Part shown: positions 37,957 to 48,303 of the stretch, piece after piece
Numbering within the stretch: the first letter of the stretch is position 1
Layout of the letters: each line of letters opens with the position of its first letter
Source: Helicobacter japonicus
Lineage (GTDB): Bacteria; Campylobacterota; Campylobacteria; Campylobacterales; Helicobacteraceae
Assembly: GCF_000762845.2 (NCBI RefSeq)
Contig: NZ_JRMQ02000003.1
Span: 101,894-165,893, forward strand
Direction: 5' to 3'
Length of the DNA: 64,000 nucleotides
Program-made: the position numbers and the translations under genes
The notes under the pieces: model-generated
What the model was told of the DNA's origin: nothing
Seen by the model: only the letters and a program-made list of their open reading frames with translations
The model's database searches: none

Positions 37957-38694
37957 TTAGTTTATCTTTATATTTGTATTAATATATTTTCTTATACGGG
38001 AGGTCTCACTTATATCCACTTCACACGCTACAAAATGCTTTTTATCATTTTTATACACAATACCATAAGGTGTGATGATTGAACTCCCCTTTGCCATCAT
38101 ATCATTTGCACTATTGCTTGCTAAAACAAAGGCTTGATTTGCCACTGCTAATGCAGAGCAGAGAATCTCAAAGTGATTTTTGCGTGCCTTACCCCATTGC
38201 GCACTTACCAAAATCAAATCTGCACCCTTTATTTGCTCCCATAATTCAATGAAACGCAATTCAAAGCAAATCAAAGCAGCGCATTTAAGCCCATCAATCT
38301 CAAATATGCTAATCTCATCTTTTTCCCCTGCGGCAAAGTGCAGATGCTCATCACCAAGCGAAAAAAGCTTATGTTTGCTTTGTTTGTGAATCACTTCACC
38401 CTTGTGAAACACTTTGAGATTATTATAAAATTTCTTATTTTTTTCCTCAATCATTGTCGTAACAAGCGTATTTTTATATTTTGCGCTTGCTTCCAAAAGT
38501 CGCTCTGTTGCAAGTTTTGAAAATTCACTCGCTTCATTCATATGCTGATAAGCAAAACCACTTAATACAACTTCAGGTGTGCAGATAATCGCATTTTTGC
38601 CACATTGAGCAACAAAATCCTCTACCTGTTTAAGATTTTGTGCAAAATCTAGTCCTGTCTTGATTTGCATACTATATAATTTTTTAGAAATCAT
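37957..38694 (-). CDS. carbon-nitrogen hydrolase (nitrilase superfamily)
   Basis: 245 aa from ATG 38694; a longer frame from 38778 lies inside nrdB. Catalytic triad seen: Glu in [10 protein letters not shown], Lys in [11 protein letters not shown] and Cys in [13 protein letters not shown]. This makes it an active amidase-type enzyme; the substrate is not known (omega-amidase or a deaminated glutathione amidase are possible). Start overlaps the nrdB end by 11 bp. Confidence 0.82.
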   Translation of the reverse strand: MISKKLYSMQIKTGLDFAQNLKQVEDFVAQCGKNAIICTPEVVLSGFAYQHMNEASEFSKLATERLLEASAKYKNTLVTTMIEEKNKKFYNNLKVFHKGEVIHKQSKHKLFSLGDEHLHFAAGEKDEISIFEIDGLKCAALICFELRFIELWEQIKGADLILVSAQWGKARKNHFEILCSALAVANQAFVLASNSANDMMAKGSSIITPYGIVYKNDKKHFVACEVDISETSRIRKYINTNIKIN

Positions 38695-39733
38695 CGAAAT
38701 TAAGACTCCCTTTTGAATAATTTGTAACCCGTGCCTCAAAGAAATTTGTTCTCTGTTCATTAAATTTCGCAAAATCATCTACCCATTTAATTGGATGTTT
38801 AGAATGATAAATTTCTCTAAAACCCACTGCTTGCAAGCGTCTATCTGCTAAATACTGAATATACTCACGTATAATATCTGATGTAAGACCCAAAACCTGC
38901 CCCTGCGTGATATATTCACCCCAACTTGATTCTATATCTACTGCCGTTTTAAACATTTCTATTACTTCCTCCTCAAGAGAAGGTGTAAATAAATGAGATT
39001 GTTCTTTGCGTAAAGAATTAATCATATTTTGAAACAAAAGTAAATGTGTTATTTCATCGCGTTGAATAAATCGTATCATTTGCGCAGAACCAAGCATTTT
39101 TCCACTTCGTGCAAGAGTATAAAAAAATGAGAAGCCACTATAAAAATAAATACCTTCTAGAATCTGATTAGCAAACATCGCCTTCAAAAGATTTAATTCA
39201 TTCGGATTCTCTGCAAGAGACATATATACGCTCGCAATATAATCATTCTTGCTTCTAAGCTGCATATCTACACGCCACATATCATAAATTTCTTCTGTGT
39301 TTGCCGAAATAGATTCCACCATTACTGCGTAACTTTGAGAATGTAAAGCTTCTTCAAAAGCTTGACGCACAAGCACGAGATTAATCTCTGGGCTTGTGAT
39401 ATAAGGATTCACATTATCAATCAAATTATTTGTCTGTAATGAATCCATAAAAATAAGCTGTGCCAATGCCCTATCATAGCCTATTTTTTCTTGGGGAGTT
39501 AAGCCACCATTATAATCACGTTTATCGGCATTCATATTGACTTCTTCAGGAAGCCAAGTGTTTGCAAGCATCACTTTCCACAAATTATAAGCCCATTGAT
39601 ATTTAATTTTATTTAACTCAAACATACTCGTAGGATTGCCACCAAAAATGCGCCTATCAGCAACACTCTCCATTGATTTGGGATTATAAATAAGTTTGCG
39701 CGAAATAGCTTTATTCTCTTGTGTATTACTCAT
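38684..39733 (-). CDS. nrdB: ribonucleotide reductase class Ia subunit beta
   Basis: Carries the di-iron/tyrosyl radical cofactor for deoxyribonucleotide synthesis. 349 aa from ATG 39733, with AAGG 7 bases upstream; the frame also opens at 39787 but without a ribosome site. Iron ligands in [13 protein letters not shown] (Glu, His) and [13 protein letters not shown] (Glu, His), plus [11 protein letters not shown] (Asp region). The alpha subunit nrdA is not in the window, as in H. pylori where the two are separate. Confidence 0.95.
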   Translation of the reverse strand: MSNTQENKAISRKLIYNPKSMESVADRRIFGGNPTSMFELNKIKYQWAYNLWKVMLANTWLPEEVNMNADKRDYNGGLTPQEKIGYDRALAQLIFMDSLQTNNLIDNVNPYITSPEINLVLVRQAFEEALHSQSYAVMVESISANTEEIYDMWRVDMQLRSKNDYIASVYMSLAENPNELNLLKAMFANQILEGIYFYSGFSFFYTLARSGKMLGSAQMIRFIQRDEITHLLLFQNMINSLRKEQSHLFTPSLEEEVIEMFKTAVDIESSWGEYITQGQVLGLTSDIIREYIQYLADRRLQAVGFREIYHSKHPIKWVDDFAKFNEQRTNFFEARVTNYSKGSLNFDDF

Positions 39734-39852
39734 TAGAAAACCTTGTGAAAATTTTAAAAAAGTAGAGTTGTAATTGTATGGATTCAATGCTTAAAAGTTG
39801 ATATGAATATGATTTTGTTTGAGTATATTTGGAGTAAAAATAGATTCAAAAG

Positions 39853-39937
39853 TGGTGCGGGAAAGAGGACTTGAACCTCCACGCCTTGCGGCGCCAGATC
39901 CTAAGTCTGGTGCGTCTGCCAATTTCGCCATTCCCGC
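39853..39937 (-). tRNA. tRNA-Leu (anticodon TAG)
   Basis: 85 nt with encoded CCA (39853-39855). Acceptor GCGGGAA pairs perfectly with TTCCCGC. Anticodon stem CCAGA/TCTGG encloses CTTAGGA, giving UAG, which reads CUA. Long variable arm. Lies in the gap between nrdB and dxs, same strand as both. Confidence 0.95.
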
Positions 39938-40000
39938 AAAAATCTATCATTTTGTATTTGCAAAATGAAGCTTGGATTCTACTCACTTAATCTTTAAACC

Positions 40001-41863
40001 TTACTTAGAATCTACCCAATTTTTAATTGCCAAAACAATGTCTATGGTAGATAAACCAAGGCTAGATTCAATCATTGTGCTATTGCCGTGCGGAATAAAC
40101 TCATCTTTTATTTCAAAACTTTTAAAAGCAATGTTTTGTATATTTTCTTCTGCCATAAATTCTAAAATCGCGCTCCCAACACCGCCCATATAGTAACTAT
40201 CACTAAAGACACATACATATTTATGTGTAGAAAATAATTTTGCAAGTGTCTTTTTATCAAGGGGTTTTACAAAGCGCAAATCCAGCAAACTTGGCTTAAA
40301 GCCCTCTTTGGCTAACTCTTCATAAGCTTCATAAGCTCTACCCACACCATTTCCATAACCTATAAGAAGTAGTTTTTTACCTTTTTTTAACAATTCTGCT
40401 TTGCCTAATACAAATGCACTTGTAGAGAAGATTCCATCATTTAATACAAACTTGCCTCGGGGGTAGCGGAAAGCACAAGGTGAGCTATTATGATGATAAG
40501 CAAAATCCACAGCCTGTCGCAAACTTTCATTATCACGTGGAGCAAAAAGCACCATATTAGGGATAGAGCGCAAATAAGCAATATCAAATAATCCTTGGTG
40601 CGTCTCACCATCTTCACCAACAATACCTGCCCTATCAATACAAAAACGCACAGGAAGATTCAAAATCCCTACATCGTGGATAATTTGATCATAAGCACGT
40701 TGCAAAAATGTAGAATATATCGCAACAAATGGCTTAAAACCTTCTTTTGCCATTGCCGCCATAGAGGTTACAGCGTGTGCTTCACAAATAGCCACATCTA
40801 TAAATCTCTGTGGTGCTTTCTCTATAAGCTTATCCAAACCTGTCCCGCTTGGCATTGCCGCTGTTACACCCACTACTTTTTCATCACTCAAATACTTTTG
40901 CAAACTCTCTGTAAAAACTGCTGTGGGTGATATAGTCGATGCTTTTTTGAGTGCAGAGCCAGTGTGTATATCAAAAGGACCAACGCCGTGCCAACGCTCA
41001 AATCGTCCTTCAGCAATCTCATAGCCCTTACCCTTTAAGGTTTGAGCGTGGATAATCACAGGCTTATTCATATCTCTAGCTTTTTGCAAAGTAGTGATAA
41101 TGAGCTCTATATTATGCCCATCAATAGGACCAACATAATCAAGCCCTAATTCTTCAAACAAAATGCCAGGCGTGATAAGTTTGAGCGATTCTTCAAAACG
41201 CTTTGCAAGATAAGTCGCAGAATCTGGCATTTTTGTTAGCATTTTTTTAATGCCATCACGCATTTTCTGATATAAAGGTGTAGTAAGAATCTGCGAGAGA
41301 TAATTACTAATTGCCCCAATAGGTTTAGCAATGCTCATTTCATTATCATTTAAAATAATGACCATTGGGTATTTTTTATCCCCCAATTCATTAAGTGCCT
41401 CATACACAAGCCCTGCACTCATTGAACCATCACCTATCATCACAATAGGCATTTGAATCTTAGCCCCAAGTGCCCTTGCTCTCCCCACACCCACAGCAAG
41501 AGACAAAGAAGTAGAACTATGTCCGGCAATGAAATAATCACTCACAGATTCTTTAGGATTACAGAATCCGCTAATACCTCCAAAACATCTCAAAGTATCA
41601 AATGTCTCCCATCTCCCTGTAAGAAGCTTATGTGCATAGGCTTGATGAGATACATCAAAAATAAAAGGATGTTGCTTTACATCAAAAACTGCGTGCATTC
41701 CAACAATCAAATCTACCGCACCAAGTGTTGAGCTTAAATGCCCACCATTTGAGCTTACAACCTCTAAGATTCTTTGCCTAATACGAGAAGCAATCTCATC
41801 AAGCTGTGCGACAGAAAATGTGCTTAAACTTTGATGGCTATAAGTGTAAATTTCAGCAGTCAT
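40001..41863 (-). CDS. dxs: 1-deoxy-D-xylulose-5-phosphate synthase
   Basis: Thiamine-diphosphate enzyme at the start of the non-mevalonate isoprenoid pathway. 620 aa. ThDP-binding MIGDGSMSAGLVYEALNELG (about 142-161) with the second part LNDNEMSI, catalytic-region GHNIELI, then transketolase pyrimidine domain with DRAGIVGEDGETHQGLFDI (about 416) and C-terminal domain. Last gene in the hisC-fliF-fliG-fliH-dxs group, 17 bp after fliH, the same neighbour as in H. pylori. Confidence 0.96.
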   Translation of the reverse strand: MTAEIYTYSHQSLSTFSVAQLDEIASRIRQRILEVVSSNGGHLSSTLGAVDLIVGMHAVFDVKQHPFIFDVSHQAYAHKLLTGRWETFDTLRCFGGISGFCNPKESVSDYFIAGHSSTSLSLAVGVGRARALGAKIQMPIVMIGDGSMSAGLVYEALNELGDKKYPMVIILNDNEMSIAKPIGAISNYLSQILTTPLYQKMRDGIKKMLTKMPDSATYLAKRFEESLKLITPGILFEELGLDYVGPIDGHNIELIITTLQKARDMNKPVIIHAQTLKGKGYEIAEGRFERWHGVGPFDIHTGSALKKASTISPTAVFTESLQKYLSDEKVVGVTAAMPSGTGLDKLIEKAPQRFIDVAICEAHAVTSMAAMAKEGFKPFVAIYSTFLQRAYDQIIHDVGILNLPVRFCIDRAGIVGEDGETHQGLFDIAYLRSIPNMVLFAPRDNESLRQAVDFAYHHNSSPCAFRYPRGKFVLNDGIFSTSAFVLGKAELLKKGKKLLLIGYGNGVGRAYEAYEELAKEGFKPSLLDLRFVKPLDKKTLAKLFSTHKYVCVFSDSYYMGGVGSAILEFMAEENIQNIAFKSFEIKDEFIPHGNSTMIESSLGLSTIDIVLAIKNWVDSK

Positions 41864-41880
41864 ACAAACCCTATTTAAAC

Positions 41881-42702
41881 CTAATCACGCATATTTTCAA
41901 GCACAGATTGTTTGAGATTCTTATAACGCGACATAATTGTGCCATCAATATTGCCATTATCACTTACAATCACTACTCCTCCAAGCGATACGGCATTATC
42001 AGAGATAACTTCAACCTTTGTATTGTCCTCTAAATGTTCTTTTAAGTATATGTAATCGTTAGGATTGACCTTGATTTTGATATTTGTTGCGTCCATAATT
42101 GAATTAAGCAATTCTCGAGTAAGATTAAGGGCAATTTTTTGGGAATTCTCACCCACTTCACTTATAATCACTTCTCTAGCAATATCCACAGAGATAGCAC
42201 TTAACTCTTTTTCTAACTCTTCTAAATGCTTTTGGCTTGATTTGAGAGCATTTTCAAGTGTGATAATAGAATCTACTAATGCTTTTTTCTGCGCATCAAT
42301 TTCGGCAAACATATCCTCTTTAGCTTTTTCTTGCGCCTCTCTAAATCCATCTTTATAGCCCTCATCTCTCGCACTTGCTACGCGTTGCTCACTCTCTACT
42401 TGAAGCTTTTCAAACTGAATCTGTAACTTTGCAAGGGAACTGGAGAGCTCATCAGTTTTTTGCAAAAGCTTTTCTACAAGCTCCTGTTCTAAAGTTGCAA
42501 TTTTTTGCGCATTAGATTCTGTATTTTCCATATTTTGAGCCTCTTCTTGAGTATGCTCAACTATAGGTGTTTCAGTAATATGAGCAGCCTCTTTATTTGT
42601 TTCTATCATTTCAGAAGTAATTGTTTTAAACTCGTATTTTTTAATATTATGATTTTTAAGTCTATCCTGCCCGATAACATTCTCTTGGTTAAGCAATGAC
42701 AT
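41881..42702 (-). CDS. fliH: flagellar export ATPase regulator FliH
   Basis: 273 aa. Low-complexity N-terminus with many Glu and Gln, long coiled-coil (about 65-170, heptad-rich LEQELVEKLLQKTDELSSSL), then the conserved C-terminal domain (AREVIISEVGENSQKIAL and VEVISDNAVSLGGVVIVSD). FliH holds the FliI ATPase and links it to the export gate. Start overlaps fliG by 14 bp. Confidence 0.9.
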   Translation of the reverse strand: MSLLNQENVIGQDRLKNHNIKKYEFKTITSEMIETNKEAAHITETPIVEHTQEEAQNMENTESNAQKIATLEQELVEKLLQKTDELSSSLAKLQIQFEKLQVESEQRVASARDEGYKDGFREAQEKAKEDMFAEIDAQKKALVDSIITLENALKSSQKHLEELEKELSAISVDIAREVIISEVGENSQKIALNLTRELLNSIMDATNIKIKVNPNDYIYLKEHLEDNTKVEVISDNAVSLGGVVIVSDNGNIDGTIMSRYKNLKQSVLENMRD

Positions 42703-43720
42703 CGTCTTGTTCTCCTAGTTGCACCAAGCCTTGTTCTGCAAGTGTTTGCACCACTTCTACGATTTTTCTTTGTGCATTTTCAACATCACGCACTTTTACC
42801 GCACCCAAAAATTGCATTTCCTCCATAAACTGCTCACTTGCGCGTTGAGACATATTCCCCATAAATTTCTGTTTCAAATCATCAGGAGCAGATTTAAGTG
42901 CAAGGGTAAGATCTTTCTTATCCGCAATTTTAAGAATCTCTCTAATTGCATTGTTATCAAGTTTAGAAATATCTTCAAAGGTAAACATCATTTCTTTGAT
43001 CTCAATAGCCAATTGCGCATCAACTTGCTCAATTTGTGCAATTGTCGCTTTTGCAGCCTTTTGTCCTAAGCGGTTGAATATTTCTGCCACAGAACGTGTG
43101 CCACCCACTTCAACTTTATAGCTTGTAAGAGATTCTAATTTACTTTCAAGCACTGCACTCACACGTTTAACAACACTTGGTGAAATATCCCCGAGGTTTG
43201 CCATACGAATAGCAACTTCCGCGCGCAACTCATCAGAAAAATATCCTAAAGTTTCTGCTGCACCACTTGCATCCATATGTGCAAGAATAAGAGCAATGGT
43301 TTGTGGGTGTTCATTAATAATAAAATCCGCAAGCTGTTGAGGACGAATTTTAGCAAGATAGGCAAAATTCTTTTGAGATTGCATTGTTTTAGCAAGTTTA
43401 TCTAAAATTGCCTTTGCCGCATCTGGTCCTAATGCTTTAATCAATAAATCACGCGCATAATCCATACCACCTGTGTTGATATATTGATTTGATTGAAAAA
43501 TAACATAAAACTCTTCCAACACAGCAGCACCGATAGTCTTATCCATACCACCTAACTGGGCAATTTGCTTACTTACTTCGGTAATGGCATCAATATCAAG
43601 ATGGTGGAAAATCTCTGAAGTAATTTCATCGCCTAATTGCACGAGCAAAATAGCAATTTTCTCTGCCATTGATAACTCATCATATTGCGCCCTTTGACGT
43701 GGGCTAAGGTTAATTGCCAT
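42689..43720 (-). CDS. fliG: flagellar motor switch protein FliG
   Basis: Rotor protein at the cytoplasmic face of the MS ring. 343 aa. N-terminal FliF-binding domain (QYDELSMAEKIAILLVQLGD), middle domain with EHPQTIALILAHM (EHPQ motif), C-terminal torque-generating domain with MFTFEDISKLDNNAIREIL and LKSAPDDLKQKFMGNMSQRA. ATG preceded by AAAGGAGTGAAAT. Sits 16 bp after fliF. Confidence 0.97.
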   Translation of the reverse strand: MAINLSPRQRAQYDELSMAEKIAILLVQLGDEITSEIFHHLDIDAITEVSKQIAQLGGMDKTIGAAVLEEFYVIFQSNQYINTGGMDYARDLLIKALGPDAAKAILDKLAKTMQSQKNFAYLAKIRPQQLADFIINEHPQTIALILAHMDASGAAETLGYFSDELRAEVAIRMANLGDISPSVVKRVSAVLESKLESLTSYKVEVGGTRSVAEIFNRLGQKAAKATIAQIEQVDAQLAIEIKEMMFTFEDISKLDNNAIREILKIADKKDLTLALKSAPDDLKQKFMGNMSQRASEQFMEEMQFLGAVKVRDVENAQRKIVEVVQTLAEQGLVQLGEQDDVIA

Positions 43721-43736
43721 ATTTCACTCCTTTGCC

Positions 43737-45449
43737 TTATTTATTACCCAAACCGGAACTAATATCAAGTTCATCTTTAATGAGCGTCTGAAACAAAGTA
43801 CCAATTTCCTGAGGACGCTCCGCAATGACATTACGCATTTTTTCAAGTAAGACTTCATATTTAATATTATCCTCATCAAGTCCTGAACCAAGCCCTAGCT
43901 GGTCTTCCACACGTTTGCGTAGCTCACTAAATTTATTTATATCCTCTTCATCATCATCAAGTTGCATAAGAGATTCTATATCATCATCTTCTTCTTCTTG
44001 CACTTCAAGCATACGCTCTGCAAATGGTGCAACGATTTTTTTGTAAAAAACAAACAAAATCACTGCAACTATCACATATTTGAGCAATGGCATAAATGGA
44101 CTAAGATAACGTTCCACTTTGTCTGAAAACATTTCTAGAGAATCTTTTGGACGATAACCAAGCTGTGTGCTTTTGAAAGGCATATTAATAACTTCAACTT
44201 GATCACCCCGTGCTTCATTATAACCAATAGCCTTTTTCACTCCTTCTAAAAACTTATCCATATCTTCCTGTGGGCGTGGAATATACTCTAGTGTCGGCTC
44301 TCCATCTTCGCCCACTACTTCTTTATATGTGCCATCTATCATTACTGAAGCACTTACACGTTTAAGCACTCCATAATGTTCATCAATATTGCTTACCTTT
44401 TTGCCAATCTCATTATTTTGAACAACTTCACTTTCTTTCTCCCATTCCATCATTTCATCATCTTTTAAGCCTTGCACTGGTCCGATATTACTCACTACTC
44501 CCGGAACACCCCCAATTTGAGGCGGACGAAATCCTTTGCGCTCTTTTTCATATTCTCTTATACTTCTTATGACAGGGCTTTGGTCAAATTCTTCTTGAGT
44601 AGATTTGCGCACACTAAAATCATAATCCATAGTTACTTGTGCCTGCACACCATCACCTACACTTGGTTGCAAAAATTTGATAATCTTTGCCTCCATAGCA
44701 TTTTCTGCATTTTGTTGAAACTTCCGCTGGAATGCCGCTTGTCTCGCACGTGCTCCTTGCTGTGCTGCCTCATTATCCTCACCTAAAAGCTCACCATCTT
44801 GATTGATAATCTTTACAGCTTCCGGGACAAGTCGCTCTACTGCTGCAGCCACAAGATATTTAATCCCCACAACTTGTTCAGGCGTGAGAAACATATTATC
44901 GCGCACACTAATTTTAACAGAAGCTGAAGGGGGATGCCCACCCTGCACAAAAAGCGATTCTTTAGGCATAGAAATATTAACAATCGCCTTATCGATAGGA
45001 TTCAAGCTCTCAATTGTTTTTGCAAGTTCATTTTGTTTTGCAATGAGATATTTCATATCCTGCGTGAAAGGTGTTTCTCCCACATTATTTTCAAGTAAAA
45101 TATCAAAACCTACATTTTTACTTGTTTTTGGCAATCCAAGCGAACCCATATTAATGCGCTGCTCATAGACTTTATCTTTTGGAATAAGAATAATATTATC
45201 TTGAGGAATTTTATAAGGAATCTTATCTTGCTGCAATTTTTGTAAAATCGATGCACTATCTTCTGGGCTAAGATTGCTAAAAAGCACATCATAATTTTCA
45301 TACTCATTGTGCGTTTCCACACGAAAAAGTATAAGATAAGTCAAAAAACTAATTAGCACAACAAGAGTAGAAAGTATAATAATCCGCTGTTTTTTATTCA
45401 GCTTATTTAAAACTTTAACAACCTGCTCAAAAATTAATTTTAAATCCAC
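43737..45449 (-). CDS. fliF: flagellar MS-ring protein FliF
   Basis: Builds the MS ring in the inner membrane. 570 aa. Membrane segment 1 at about 23-42, ring-building motifs with NEYENYDVLFSNLSPEDSA, the RBM3 region with VVGVKYLVAAAVERL-like stretch, membrane segment 2 at about 447-463 and a C-terminal cytoplasmic tail with the FliG-binding end (RPQEIGTLFQTLIKDEL). 8 bp after hisC. Confidence 0.97.
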   Translation of the reverse strand: MDLKLIFEQVVKVLNKLNKKQRIIILSTLVVLISFLTYLILFRVETHNEYENYDVLFSNLSPEDSASILQKLQQDKIPYKIPQDNIILIPKDKVYEQRINMGSLGLPKTSKNVGFDILLENNVGETPFTQDMKYLIAKQNELAKTIESLNPIDKAIVNISMPKESLFVQGGHPPSASVKISVRDNMFLTPEQVVGIKYLVAAAVERLVPEAVKIINQDGELLGEDNEAAQQGARARQAAFQRKFQQNAENAMEAKIIKFLQPSVGDGVQAQVTMDYDFSVRKSTQEEFDQSPVIRSIREYEKERKGFRPPQIGGVPGVVSNIGPVQGLKDDEMMEWEKESEVVQNNEIGKKVSNIDEHYGVLKRVSASVMIDGTYKEVVGEDGEPTLEYIPRPQEDMDKFLEGVKKAIGYNEARGDQVEVINMPFKSTQLGYRPKDSLEMFSDKVERYLSPFMPLLKYVIVAVILFVFYKKIVAPFAERMLEVQEEEDDDIESLMQLDDDEEDINKFSELRKRVEDQLGLGSGLDEDNIKYEVLLEKMRNVIAERPQEIGTLFQTLIKDELDISSGLGNK

Positions 45450-45457
45450 ATCTACCC

Positions 45458-46570
45458 CTATCTATGAGTTTGTAAGTATTGTTCTATCAGCTCAAATACA
45501 CGCGTATTCTGTTCTGTCTTGCCAATAGTTATACGAAAAGCATTAAGTCCATACGAGCGCAAATTACGCACTATCACACCTTTTTGTAAAAGCCACTCGC
45601 ATAAATGAGTAGATTCTATCTCCTTATGCGAAAATGTAATAAAATTCCCATAAGAAGGAATAAATGTAAATCCCATTTTATGAGCAAAAGCCTCATATCT
45701 TGCCATTTCAATGGCATTTTTTTCTACACACTGCCTCATAAATGCTTGGTCTCTTAAAGCCACAAAAGCCGATTGTAAGCTTAATGTAGTAACATTAAAA
45801 GGTGGGCGTACTTTATATAACATAGAAATAATACGCTCACTTGCAACACCATAGCCTACACGCATACCGCCTAAACCATATGCTTTTGAAAAAGTCCCTA
45901 AATAAATAACATTATCAAATTGCTCTATAAAATATTGAGGATTAATAGCTTTTCTCTTATCTTTATAAGCAGCAAATTCTTGATATGCCCCATCAACAAT
46001 TACAAGTGTCTCTTTATCTACTGCTTTTATGAGTTTCTCAATAGCATTTGAATCTAAACATTCACCCAAAGGATTATTTGGCACACATAAAAATATAGCA
46101 CTTATATTTTTTTGGCTTTTCACTTTTTGATAAAGCTCAAGAAATTCCTCTAAGATATGCCCATCACTTTGAGTTTTAGAAATTTCTACCCCTGCAAGTT
46201 TTGCATACACTTCATACATAGCAAAAGTTGTTTTTGCCATTAGCACCTGTGCATTATGATGATTAAGTGCTTGCATACAAAATTCAATAATTTGATCGCT
46301 CCCTGCGCCAATAATGATTTGTTTAGGTGTTACATTAAAATGCAAGGCAAGGGCATCTTTAAGCTCATACATTGAATCATCAGGATATAAGCTTGCCTTA
46401 TATGCATTATTTTGCAAAGATTCTATAACTAAAGGCGAAGCACCATAGGGATTTTCATTACTTCCTAATTTAATCACATCTTCTTGTTTAATGCCATATT
46501 CACGCATTACAAGCTCGATTGGCTTCCCTGCCTCATAGGTTACAATTTGTTCTAAGGTATTCTTAAACAC
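45458..46570 (-). CDS. hisC: histidinol-phosphate aminotransferase
   Basis: Step in histidine synthesis. 370 aa class II aminotransferase. KLGSNENPYGASPLV (about 36-50), ASLYPDDSMYELKDAL, PLP lysine in LGTFSKAYGLGGMRVGYG (about 226), and late RITIGKTEQN. First gene of the flagellar/dxs group, with a good promoter upstream. Confidence 0.93.
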   Translation of the reverse strand: MFKNTLEQIVTYEAGKPIELVMREYGIKQEDVIKLGSNENPYGASPLVIESLQNNAYKASLYPDDSMYELKDALALHFNVTPKQIIIGAGSDQIIEFCMQALNHHNAQVLMAKTTFAMYEVYAKLAGVEISKTQSDGHILEEFLELYQKVKSQKNISAIFLCVPNNPLGECLDSNAIEKLIKAVDKETLVIVDGAYQEFAAYKDKRKAINPQYFIEQFDNVIYLGTFSKAYGLGGMRVGYGVASERIISMLYKVRPPFNVTTLSLQSAFVALRDQAFMRQCVEKNAIEMARYEAFAHKMGFTFIPSYGNFITFSHKEIESTHLCEWLLQKGVIVRNLRSYGLNAFRITIGKTEQNTRVFELIEQYLQTHR

Positions 46571-46626
46571 CGCCCTATCCTTAATGCCGATAATTCAATT
46601 ATTCAAGTTTCAAATGCCCCAAATAA

Positions 46627-46632
46627 ATTATA
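46627..46632 (-). promoter_or_regulatory. -10 box for the hisC-fliF-fliG-fliH-dxs group
   Basis: TATAAT on the minus strand in TTTGTATAATTTA, 57 bp upstream of the hisC start. Confidence 0.55.
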
Positions 46633-46747
46633 CAAATAGAACATTCTTCTTCTCTAAAGCTGTTTATTTTATCTTAAAAGTCTTAAAAAAATTATAATTT
46701 TTACGATTATTGCAAGTTTATACATTAATACACTCTATAATTTCATA

Positions 46748-46813
46748 CATACAAATCTTTTGCACGCGTATCATCGCTTGATTTTACTCTCAAGCAAATT
46801 TAGTGCGATTTTT
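46748..46813 (+). ncRNA. candidate small RNA (weak)
   Basis: A TATAAT box (46736-46741) is followed after about 30 bases by nested inverted repeats: ATCGC (46773-46777) with GCGAT (46805-46809), or GCTTGA (46776-46781) with TCAAGC (46790-46795). A run of T follows at 46809-46813, so this could be a short transcript with an intrinsic terminator. It ends just before the promoter of the phosphomannomutase gene. Very speculative. Confidence 0.25.
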
Positions 46814-46815
46814 GC

Positions 46816-46821
46816 TATAAT
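46816..46821 (+). promoter_or_regulatory. extended -10 box for the phosphomannomutase gene
   Basis: TTGCTATAATCC, exact match to TGnTATAAT, 48 bp upstream of ATG 46870. Probably drives phosphomannomutase, pyrC and the start of the glycan locus. Confidence 0.7.
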
Positions 46822-46869
46822 CCTATTATATTTCAAAGTGTAACACATTAATAAATTAAAGGTATAACT

Positions 46870-48300
46870 ATGGAGATTACTCATATTTTCCGCGAATATG
46901 ATATTCGTGGTATTTTTGGAAAAGACCTCACACACGAGGTTGTTTTTGGCATAGGGGAGCTTCTTGGTAAATATATTATAGAATCTCACTTTCCTCCTTG
47001 CATACATATTGGATACGATGCACGCACACATTCTCCAACACTTTTTGAATGGCTTAACGAGGGCTTTATAAATGCGGGGATTAAAGTCTATGCACTTGGG
47101 CTTATTCCTACACCCATAGCGTATTTTGCAACTTTTAATACCATAGATTCTATCACTTGTCCAAATTCTGTAATGATTACAGGCTCACATAATCCCCCAC
47201 AATATAATGGATTCAAAATCACTATAAATCAATCACCTTTTTATGGTGAGCAAATCCGCACACTCGGTGCAAAACTTACTCAAATCCTACCTCATATACA
47301 ATCTTCCTTCTCACAGATTTTGACACAAAATCAAAGCTCAAAAATACAATATCTTAAGGCAAAAGAAGCCTACATAGATTTTCTAAGCACACATTTTGAA
47401 CACCTCAAAGATTTCCCTTATCCTATTGTATATGATTGCGGTAATGGCGTGGCAGGTGTTGCATTAGCACAGATTCTAAAAAATCTTAATATTTCTTATA
47501 CTCCACTCTTTTTCGAACCAGATGGCACTTTTCCAAATCACCACCCAGACCCGAGCGAAGAAAAGAATCTCATAATGCTTAAAGAAAAAATGGCACAAAA
47601 GCAGATTTCAATTGGCATTGCCTTTGATGGTGATGCTGATAGACTTGCACTTTTAACAACTCATCATAATTATAAGGGTGATGAGCTTGCTATCCTTTTT
47701 GCCAAAGAAATGAAAAAACATTTTTTAACACCTATTGTCGTAGGCGAGGTCAAATGCTCTCAAGTAATGTATGATGAAATTAATAAAATTGGCAAGGCGG
47801 TGATGTATAAAACAGGACATAGTAATCTTAAGGTTAAACTCAAAGAACTCAATGCTCATCTTGCCGCAGAGATGAGTGGGCATTTATTTTTTAATGACCG
47901 CTACTTTGGCTATGATGATGCTATTTATGCTTCTTTCCGTGCCTTAGAGCTATTTTTAGGCTATACACCCACAGAATTAGAATCTGTAATACACACCTTG
48001 CCTCGCCTTTATAGCACAGATGAAGAGAAAATCAGCACAACAGAGGAACAAAAATTTGCCCTCATCTCCGCCTTAAAAGAGGCTTTAAAAAATCCACCCA
48101 AAGACTTCCCAGTCCTCAAAGACATCATTGATATTGACGGATTACGCGTTGTATTTGAAAATGGGTGGGGACTTGTAAGAGCAAGTAATACTACACCTAT
48201 GCTTGTTACGCGTTTTGAAGCCATAAGTCAAGAAGAATGTGAATCATACAAATCTCATTTGCTTCATCTCCTCAAAACCTGTCAAAAAGCACAAGGATAA
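46870..48300 (+). CDS. phosphomannomutase / phosphoglucomutase
   Basis: Interconverts hexose-6-phosphate and hexose-1-phosphate for sugar-nucleotide synthesis. 476 aa of the AlgC/ManB type. Opening IFREYDIRGIFGKDL, phosphoserine loop MITGSHNPPQYNGFK (about 101-115), metal-binding FDGDADRLAL (about 254), and C-terminal SNTTPMLVTRFE phosphate-binding loop. Mannose or glucose preference cannot be told. Lies just ahead of pyrC and the glycan genes. Confidence 0.93.
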   Translation: MEITHIFREYDIRGIFGKDLTHEVVFGIGELLGKYIIESHFPPCIHIGYDARTHSPTLFEWLNEGFINAGIKVYALGLIPTPIAYFATFNTIDSITCPNSVMITGSHNPPQYNGFKITINQSPFYGEQIRTLGAKLTQILPHIQSSFSQILTQNQSSKIQYLKAKEAYIDFLSTHFEHLKDFPYPIVYDCGNGVAGVALAQILKNLNISYTPLFFEPDGTFPNHHPDPSEEKNLIMLKEKMAQKQISIGIAFDGDADRLALLTTHHNYKGDELAILFAKEMKKHFLTPIVVGEVKCSQVMYDEINKIGKAVMYKTGHSNLKVKLKELNAHLAAEMSGHLFFNDRYFGYDDAIYASFRALELFLGYTPTELESVIHTLPRLYSTDEEKISTTEEQKFALISALKEALKNPPKDFPVLKDIIDIDGLRVVFENGWGLVRASNTTPMLVTRFEAISQEECESYKSHLLHLLKTCQKAQG

Positions 48301-48303
48301 GCT

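Larger units (their letters stand above)
46571..46869. other. divergent intergenic region between hisC and the phosphomannomutase gene
   Basis: About 300 bp, AT-rich. It holds the minus-strand promoter for hisC and the plus-strand promoter for the sugar operon, plus a further TATAAT at 46736-46741 followed by a hairpin (see the candidate small RNA). No open frame looks real. Confidence 0.6.
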
